The notes under the pieces are model-generated. The model was not told where the DNA came from and ran no database searches. It saw nothing but the letters and a program-made list of their open reading frames with translations. A stretch of DNA of 46,841 nucleotides from Oligoflexia bacterium (lineage in GTDB: Bacteria; Bdellovibrionota; UBA1018): assembly GCA_014378465.1 (NCBI GenBank), contig JACMNQ010000005.1:1-46841 (forward strand), in the 5' to 3' direction. Positions 41,329 through 46,841 of the stretch are shown here, piece after piece. The translations under genes were made by a program, and so were the position numbers. Position 1 is the first letter of the stretch, and every line of letters begins with the position of its first letter.

Positions 41329-42173
41329 GCAGTAATGCAGATGAGCTCGTTTCCAAGAAACCGTTTCAGGTCCTGCCGAGTGATGGTTACACCACGCTCA
41401 AGCTGATTGGCACCCTCCCTTATGAAGTCGGAAAAGAATTTACGGAGGCACTAGCTCAGCTAGTGACGTCGTCGACTTTTATCGTCGTGAATTGCGAACA
41501 CCTCAATGGCTTGCCTGCGGCCTGGCTACGGTCGCTCACGCAGCTTGCGACCCAGCTAAAACCCTCTGACAAGAAGATTTGCCTGATTATGGTCAAGCCT
41601 GAATTGAAGAAGGCAGTTGAAGCTCAAAGCGTCCAGAATTTGGTTCATATTGCCGGAACGTTAAAGGAAGCGCTGTCTCTGTTTGGAATGAACAAGGCAC
41701 GAACTGTGGATGTCAACTTCATTAAGCCTTTCGTCATGGGAGCTCAGAACGTGCTGAAGATCCAGGCTTCGACTGAGTCGAAGCCTGGGAAGCCTTACTC
41801 AGCTCACTCTCGGGATAAATTTCCTGGTGACATTTCTGGAGTGATTGGTCTTGTGAGTGACGCTTTCACGGGTGCGGTGGTCATTAGTTTTCCAGGAGAG
41901 ACGTTTCTCAAGATCATGTCCCGCATGCTGGGAGAAGAGTTCAAGGTGCTGACTCCGGAAATTCAAGATGGGGCGGGAGAGCTCACGAATATCATCTTCG
42001 GCCAGGCCAAGATTGCACTCAACGAATCAGGTTATGGGATCAAGACTGCCATTCCTTCAGTGGTATCGGGTCCAGGTCACTCAATTTCCGGTACCGGCCA
42101 GGGCCCTCGTGTGGTCATTCCTTTCGAAACGGATTGCGGCCAGTTTTTCATTCAGATTTGCTTATCCGATTGA
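41325..42173 (+). CDS. STAS-like plus CheX-domain protein
   Basis: A 282-residue protein. Residues about 1-115 resemble a STAS/anti-sigma-antagonist fold (YTTLKLIGTLPYEVGKEF, NCEHLNGLPAAWLRSLTQL). Residues about 130-282 are CheX-like, with the phosphatase ExxN motif E219-N222 in GELTNIIFGQAK. CheX dephosphorylates CheY. It is coupled to the HD-GYP gene by an ATGA overlap, so it probably resets the receiver encoded two genes upstream. The STAS-CheX combination is unusual to me but I cannot say it is unique. Confidence 0.85.
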   Translation: MSSNADELVSKKPFQVLPSDGYTTLKLIGTLPYEVGKEFTEALAQLVTSSTFIVVNCEHLNGLPAAWLRSLTQLATQLKPSDKKICLIMVKPELKKAVEAQSVQNLVHIAGTLKEALSLFGMNKARTVDVNFIKPFVMGAQNVLKIQASTESKPGKPYSAHSRDKFPGDISGVIGLVSDAFTGAVVISFPGETFLKIMSRMLGEEFKVLTPEIQDGAGELTNIIFGQAKIALNESGYGIKTAIPSVVSGPGHSISGTGQGPRVVIPFETDCGQFFIQICLSD

Positions 42174-42302
42174 CCCCTCTGAGCCGGTGAACACTGATTT
42201 GAATATTTCAATTTGTATCAATCGGGACCGTGCGTAATCTTAGGATCGAAATTCGTGAAAGGGATGGTATTCGCTATTCGAAAAAGTGCTGCATACCCGC
42301 TG

Positions 42303-42320
42303 TGTCAGGAAAGATGCCGC
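42303..42320. repeat. left terminal inverted repeat of the IS3-like element
   Basis: TGTCAGGAAAGATGCCGC; 15 of 18 bases pair with the right end at 43858-43875. Confidence 0.75.
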
Positions 42321-42363
42321 CCCTAAAAAATTACAATCCCGGGGCACAAAGGACATCGGACAA

Positions 42364-42865
42364 ATGAGACCGCATCAGTACTCAGAAGAGTTTAAAAGAA
42401 AAGCAGTTCAAAAGGTTAACCAGAGAAGCAGTGGAAAATCAATTGATCAGGTCTGTGAGGAAATGGGGATTACCGGCCCCTCGTTTTACGATTGGATACG
42501 GAAGGATGCTAATGCTCCAGGAATGAAAAAACCAGGGAAACGTCCCCAAGACTGGACTCCGACGGAAAAATTCAAAGCTGTCCTCAACTTTGAGGCTCTC
42601 TCAGAATCCGAGCAGGGTGAATTCCCGCGATCAGAAGGGCTCCACTCAGAGCACCTCGCCGCTTGGAAAAAAGTATGCAGGCGTCCCTTGAACCGAGCCC
42701 AAAGCCATCCGCTGAAGCGCGTTCTGAAATCGCACGGCTCAAGTTGCAGAACAAGGAGCTTGAACGCGAGCTGAGGCGAAAGGAGAAAGCGCCTGGAGAG
42801 GCAGCAGCTCTTTTGATCTTGAAAAAAAGGCGGACTTGATCTGGGGAACCGGGGAGACCGAGTAG
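42364..42865 (+). pseudogene. IS3-family orfA (broken)
   Basis: The ATG at 42364 starts MRPHQYSEEFKRKAVQKV, an orfA-type helix-turn-helix DNA-binding region, with FKAVLNFEALSESE. The frame is broken near 42660: the expected continuation (EIARLKLQNKELERELRRKE, a leucine-zipper-like helix) is in another frame. It then needs a further shift at an A-rich run near 42825 to reach ADLIWGTGETE and a stop at 42863. The A-run could also be the programmed -1 slippage site normal for this family. The transposase is not expected to be functional. Confidence 0.8.
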
Positions 42866-43848
42866 AAATTCAGGACCGAAAGTCATGCACCCGGCTCGTG
42901 CAGGAGGCAGTAAGTGCTGGAGCCCGGCGCTCTGCCTCTTGTCAGGTGCTTGAACTCTCAGAGCGGACCCCCACGCGCTGGGAAAAAGATCCAGACGCAG
43001 GCGACCTGCGGAGGGGCCCACTCACGCCTGCGCCGCATAGCCTGACCGAGGAGGAGAAAAAAAGATCGTTGAAATCTCAAATTCACTGCCCTACCAGGAC
43101 CCTTGGAAAATTGTTGCAAAACTGGCTGATTCTGGCCGAGATGTGGCGTCCGAGAGTAGCTTCTACCGAGTCTTGAAAAAAGCGGATCTTCTCAAGCACC
43201 GAAGCAGGAGTAGACCCGGACAACACAAACGGCCCAAGGACCTCATCGCAAGAAATCCAAACCGCGTCTGGAGCAGGGACATTACGTACCCGAAGAGTCC
43301 CGTCAAAGGGATGTACTACTACCTATACCTCATGATGGACGTGTAGAGCCGCTTCATCGTCGGCTGGAGTGTTGAGGAGGCGGAGAGTGCGGAGCATGCG
43401 GCGAGACTCGTAGTGAAGGCGTGCCGTGAGCAAGGTGTCGCTCAAAATCAGCTCACACTTCACTCCGATAACGGGGGCCCCATGAAGGGTGCCACGATGC
43501 TTGCGACACTCCAAAAACTTCAGTTCGCCCCGTCGTTGAGTCGGCCGCCGGTGAGTGATGACAATCCCTTCTCAGAATCCTTGTTTAAAACTCTGAAGTA
43601 CCGGCCCTCGTACCCCGACGCAGCCTTTGCATAGTGGGATCCGGTTTGTAACGCCAGAGTCACGCCATAGCGGCAAAGATTCTGAAATCTTGCGGCGTCG
43701 TCACGAGATCCATCAAGCTGCAAAGCTCTCCAACCCATCTCGCTGGTCCCGGCAAACACGCAACTGGTCGATGATCGCAGTAGTCAGGCTCAGCCCTGGA
43801 AAGGAAATCAAATCAGATGATCAAAAGTTAAGAATTCAGGCAGCCTGA
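42866..43848 (+). pseudogene. IS3-family orfB transposase (broken)
   Basis: Integrase-core transposase remains: an N-terminal CxxG-type HTH (GARRSASCQVLELSERT), then the DDE region with RDITYPKSPVKGM and DNGGPMKGAT (catalytic Asp residues) and FSESLFKTLKYRPSYP (catalytic Glu). The C-terminal end HSGIRFVTPESRHSGKDSEI is present in another frame. Lesions seen are a frameshift near 43055-43065, a TAG at 43344 where Tyr is expected, and a deletion or frameshift near 43630 removing about 20 residues. The stop at 43848 is probably original. Confidence 0.85.
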
Positions 43849-43857
43849 AAAATAAAT

Positions 43858-43875
43858 GCGACATCTTTCTTGAAA
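43858..43875. repeat. right terminal inverted repeat of the IS3-like element
   Basis: GCGACATCTTTCTTGAAA; mismatched at three positions to the reverse complement of the left repeat. Confidence 0.75.
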
Positions 43876-43998
43876 TCCTCCGCGGCCGGACTCAATTACA
43901 ATCTGCTTCCTTGGTTTGGTCTTGGCCCTCGCGTCAGCTATGAGACGGAAGACAAGCGTGTTGAGTTCACGCTGATCCATCTGTTTTTCTATCTGTAA
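43876..43998 (+). pseudogene. C-terminal fragment of an outer-membrane beta-barrel protein
   Basis: Immediately after the IS right end the frame reads SSAAGLNYNLLPWFGLGPRV, then SYETEDKRVEFTLIHLFFYL and a TAA at 43996-43998. Alternating polar and hydrophobic residues and the aromatic-ending last strand are typical of outer-membrane barrels. The 5' part is absent: nothing barrel-like lies before the element, so the insertion was accompanied by deletion. Confidence 0.6.
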
Positions 43999-44019
43999 GT
44001 CCCGCCCTCGTCATGCAGG

Positions 44020-44868
44020 CTACGGGCAGGTCTCCGCGAGTTTCCTCAGAAGTTTCGTGCGAGCGGGGGACTGAGGACTCGCAAAGGCGTCCGTGTGACC
44101 TCCGCCTGAAGTGAGCCAGAATTCCTTGGGCTCCTTCGCGTTTCGGTAGAGTTCCTTGCCACGTTCGATGTCAATCGTCCCATCACGGTCCCCATGCATG
44201 ATGACCAGAGGGGTGGGGGAGATCTCGCCCATCCTGCCCTCCGGCGCATACTCGTCACTCAGGAGGACGTGAGTCAGCAATTGAAAGGGCCAGAGGAGCC
44301 AGACTCGGGCGAGCACGTCCTGAGCGGCGTTCTGGTAGGACTCAAAGGTGGAATCCGCCACAACCAGTCGGATCGGGATTTCCTTCTTCAGGTCAATCAC
44401 GGTTCGAAGGGCAACTGCCCCACCCAGACTCTGCCCGAAGATCACGAGCGGAAGCTCCGGGTACTTCTCGTGTACGTACTTGAGCACGGTGTGGCCATCT
44501 TCGAGCGTGCTCTTGGGAGAAGGTTTGCCACGCGACCAGCCGTAGCCCCGGTAATCAAAGATCGTGTAGGAGTACCCATATTCGAGGAGCCAGGCGAGCA
44601 TCAGATAATGACTCGTGATATTCTGAGCATTGCCGTGAAAGAAGACGATCATGGCCTTGGGCTTGAGGAGCTTTCCTTCTTTTTGGGCCGGAAAGTGCCA
44701 GGCATGGATCAAAGCGCTTTCAGGATTTCTGATCCAGACGTTTTCGGCTTCGAGTCCGATGCGGCCGGGATCCAGGTAGGTACGGCTGTCGGGATAGTAG
44801 AGCAGTGAGCTGCACCCGTTCAGTGAGAGGAGCTGCAAACCGATCAACAGGCCGGAAATGAATTTCAT
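44020..44868 (-). CDS. lipoprotein alpha/beta hydrolase (BEM46-like)
   Basis: A 282-residue serine hydrolase. A lipobox lies at LSLNGCSS (C19), so it is probably anchored in the membrane facing the periplasm. Oxyanion HGN (FFHGNAQN) is followed by nucleophile S147 in GQSLGG; D227 or D229 (HGDRDGTID) and H258 (GGGHTD) complete the triad. BEM46/ABHD13-type sequences have this arrangement. The start at 44868 was chosen for the compact lipoprotein signal. It follows the DUF4105 gene by 21 bases on the same strand and may be co-transcribed. Substrate unknown; lipid or peptide esters are possible. Confidence 0.88.
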   Translation of the reverse strand: MKFISGLLIGLQLLSLNGCSSLLYYPDSRTYLDPGRIGLEAENVWIRNPESALIHAWHFPAQKEGKLLKPKAMIVFFHGNAQNITSHYLMLAWLLEYGYSYTIFDYRGYGWSRGKPSPKSTLEDGHTVLKYVHEKYPELPLVIFGQSLGGAVALRTVIDLKKEIPIRLVVADSTFESYQNAAQDVLARVWLLWPFQLLTHVLLSDEYAPEGRMGEISPTPLVIMHGDRDGTIDIERGKELYRNAKEPKEFWLTSGGGHTDAFASPQSPARTKLLRKLAETCP

Positions 44869-44889
44869 CCTGAGCGTCACCGGAAAATT

Positions 44890-46841
44890 TCAGTGATAAA
44901 TCACAAGTCCGGCCGCCGCTTCATGCAGGTGCGGCTGCACCGTTCCTCGGAGGTTCAGTGCAAAAGTGGGACTCACGGCCCAGCGGGCGCCTGCTTCAAG
45001 GGCAGAGTCGTGCGGGTACTTCGCAAACAGCTGGTAACGGTACCGCGACTGGAGCAGGACTGAAAAGCCATTCATCAGTGCCAGTCTCACTCCTGCCATC
45101 GGACCGATGGCGGGACGAAAGTGCGAACCTTCAAAATTTCCAGAAGCGGAGAACTGGCCTTCGAGCAGGGCAAATACCGTCAGCGGCACGAACTTCAGTG
45201 GGTTGTAGGCCAGGCCGTTGCCCCCTTCGATGTTGGCAGCCAGGCACTGCTGGCAATTTCGATCGAAAATGCGAGTCGCCCCCCCCTGGATTCGCCAGGA
45301 AGCTTTGCGGTTGAATCGCTGGAGCGGATTGAGCGCGAAGATGTTGAAAAGATCCGCTTGCCAGAGTCTGAGCTTGGAACTATCGGAAAGCCCAGTGCCA
45401 CTCCAGTCGTAGCGGAGTTTGAAAGCGAACATCTCGATTTGCGCGTAGCTCGGAAAGCCGCTCTGAGGGTCCAGCAGGTCATGAAGGGCAAACCGGTAGT
45501 GAAGCATACCGAATCCTCGGTTCTCGCGGGAGTGGCCACCCTCAAAAATCGCGCGACGGGTGCCATGGCCCGAGTCGGGTCGCCCTTCTACAGGGGGTGC
45601 GACTTCGAGCGGAAGGCTTGGGATGCCGAGCTTACTTCGGGCGACGAGAAGCGATTGCTTCCACTGCGGCGCCAGACCTTGATCAAACACGAGATCGCGG
45701 TTGTGGTTGAGCTCGAGCCAGTCGGTTGCGGCATCAAGAATCGCCGCTCTTTCTTCGGGTCGAAAGTGCGCGGGAATTTTTGATGGGTCGTGAGTGGCGT
45801 TCAGTTCATCGAGCGAGTCCTGCTGCTCGGGAGTGAGCGCCTCGGAGCGAGCGAAAAATTGGGCGCGCACCGACGGGCGATAAGTGACTTTTCGGACGAG
45901 TCCGGGCTCGGAGTTGATCACCCGGATACTGTCCACCGGGATCACGATCTTAGGCAGGCGCTTGAGCAGGTTGAGGTCAGGCTTCGCCGCTTCAAGAACC
46001 GAAAGCAGGTGGTAAGCGCAGTTCTCGGTGAAGTAGTAGTATGCAAACCAAGTGTTGCCGACTTCCCAGAGGTGAGCCACCAGCTGGTCGACCTGAGCCT
46101 GGGTGATATCCAGATCGTAGCTCCAGAGATCACGGGCTTCGAAATCGTTGTACTCGCGCACTTTGTAAAAGTAAGGGATGTCGGTGAAAGTGCCCGGATA
46201 GAGCCCGGTAATGCCTTTGATCGAGTAGACCAGCGGATTGTCATTGCCCATCACCGAGGCGTAACCAATCCCACGATCGAGCAATTCGTGGCGTTCGCCT
46301 TCCTGGCTGTGGGGGGTCTTGTTCAGGCGCAGAAGCGTATGGCCAAACGCGGAAGACGGGTTGTTGAGGTAATAGGACGAGAACACGACACTGACTGATT
46401 TTGCGCTCGCCCGGGTGCGAAAGGTTTCATAGCCCGGACATTTCACGGGCGGCAGCGAATTTTCGGAAATTCCCAGTACTTGAAGCAGGTAAGTGGTACG
46501 GGCGGGGAATCGACAGCGCACATGAGCGTCGAGCGGGTTGGCTGGGTTCGGCGGGGTCTTTTCGGCCGGGGCCGGCTGTGAAATTTCCTGCGGCAGGAAG
46601 ATGCCTCGCAAGGTTGCGTCCAGCTCACTCTCGGGTTCATGCTGGCCCGCTGCTGAAAGAAAAAAACTTTCTCCACCGGCCTGAAGTTCATGAAACCCCC
46701 AGAAGCCCCTCTCATAATGAAGAAGCTTGAGCCAGGGACGACTCTCCGCCAATTTCAGTTCCGAAGCCCGTTTTGCCGAAGTGTCATAAAGATGGGAGAG
46801 GGCAGTGGACGCGGAGGGTTCGGCCGCAGTCGCGGGAACCG
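44890..46841 (-). CDS. DUF4105-domain outer-membrane-associated protein (5' end outside window)
   Basis: The reading frame stays open to the window edge. The residue at 46752 is an internal Leu (TTG) rather than the start, because upstream codons (SHLYDTSAKRASELKLAES) fit the family N terminus (WLKLLHYE). The DUF4105 (Lnb N-terminal periplasmic) domain is recognised by NNPSSAFGHTLLRLNK and the ENCAYHLLSVLEA motif (putative catalytic His and Cys). From about residue 400 the sequence is beta-strand-rich and ends LVIYH, like an attached barrel. Family members are found in the outer envelope of many Gram-negative bacteria; exact function is unclear. The signal sequence lies beyond the window. Confidence 0.88.
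   Translation of the reverse strand, partial: VPATAAEPSASTALSHLYDTSAKRASELKLAESRPWLKLLHYERGFWGFHELQAGGESFFLSAAGQHEPESELDATLRGIFLPQEISQPAPAEKTPPNPANPLDAHVRCRFPARTTYLLQVLGISENSLPPVKCPGYETFRTRASAKSVSVVFSSYYLNNPSSAFGHTLLRLNKTPHSQEGERHELLDRGIGYASVMGNDNPLVYSIKGITGLYPGTFTDIPYFYKVREYNDFEARDLWSYDLDITQAQVDQLVAHLWEVGNTWFAYYYFTENCAYHLLSVLEAAKPDLNLLKRLPKIVIPVDSIRVINSEPGLVRKVTYRPSVRAQFFARSEALTPEQQDSLDELNATHDPSKIPAHFRPEERAAILDAATDWLELNHNRDLVFDQGLAPQWKQSLLVARSKLGIPSLPLEVAPPVEGRPDSGHGTRRAIFEGGHSRENRGFGMLHYRFALHDLLDPQSGFPSYAQIEMFAFKLRYDWSGTGLSDSSKLRLWQADLFNIFALNPLQRFNRKASWRIQGGATRIFDRNCQQCLAANIEGGNGLAYNPLKFVPLTVFALLEGQFSASGNFEGSHFRPAIGPMAGVRLALMNGFSVLLQSRYRYQLFAKYPHDSALEAGARWAVSPTFALNLRGTVQPHLHEAAAGLVIYH

Larger units (their letters stand above)
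42303..43875 (+). mobile_element. decayed IS3-family insertion sequence
   Basis: Bounded by imperfect inverted repeats: left TGTCAGGAAAGATGCCGC (42303-42320) and, at the right end (43858-43875), its reverse complement with 15 of 18 bases matching. Between them lie broken orfA and orfB reading frames in the usual order. No target-site duplication is visible at the flanks, as expected for an old element or one whose flanks were rearranged. Confidence 0.85.

Noticed and set aside
42290..43880. Target-site duplication flanking the IS element
   Set aside because: The bases next to the two ends (ctg and tcc) do not match.

Overview
The window looks like a chromosomal segment of a Gram-negative bacterium, about 55-58% GC by eye. 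Outer-membrane and periplasm-type proteins, two LNG-type or exported families (DUF4105; HExxH cysteine-rich proteins), many signalling proteins and a carotenoid operon together suggest a deep-branching proteobacterial relative such as Bdellovibrionota/Oligoflexia. That placement is an inference from gene content; no rRNA or tRNA gene is visible.

Layout. 1-1.3 kb: 3' part of a 5'-nucleotidase-family phosphoesterase. 1.2-7.4 kb (minus): a tightly overlapping carotenoid operon in the order hydroxylase-like gene, crtY, crtE, crtI, crtB, then a small membrane protein; it can make beta-carotene from C15/C5 precursors, but the hydroxylase-like protein lacks its third histidine box. 7.6-18 kb: leucyl aminopeptidase, a TPR/double-HTH regulator, a stand-alone receiver with a probable leaderless promoter, an HtrA-type protease, a MauE/DoxX-like gene interrupted by one TGA, a chalcone-isomerase-like exported protein, and a three-gene operon encoding two paralogous exported HExxH proteins plus an anchored protein. 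18-27 kb: a divergent membrane-maintenance island (coiled-coil membrane protein, TelA, TPM-domain protein, Tim44-like/zinc-ribbon protein and a LysR regulator to the left; SPFH/SHOCT protein, PAS histidine kinase and ATP-grasp protein to the right). 27-34 kb: an exported protein, a small membrane protein, acyl-CoA dehydrogenase, a second PAS kinase and a beta-carbonic anhydrase. 33.8-35.4 kb: non-coding or decayed DNA with gene remnants.

35.4-42.2 kb is the most interesting part. One overlapping operon encodes a 41-residue protein, an unknown protein, a CheA-type kinase, a protein whose C-terminal half is a photoactive-yellow-protein (PYP) domain with the chromophore-binding cysteine, and another unknown protein. 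It is followed by a CheY-like receiver, an HD-GYP phosphodiesterase with a degenerate receiver domain, and a STAS-CheX fusion. The inferred logic is blue-light or redox sensing by PYP, CheA phosphorylation, CheY/HD-GYP output on cyclic di-GMP, and CheX dephosphorylation. No MCP, CheW, CheR or CheB is present.

42.3-43.9 kb: a decayed IS3-family element with recognisable 18-bp terminal inverted repeats, abutting the last codons of an outer-membrane barrel gene. 44-46.8 kb: a lipoprotein alpha/beta hydrolase and a DUF4105 outer-membrane-associated protein that runs off the window.
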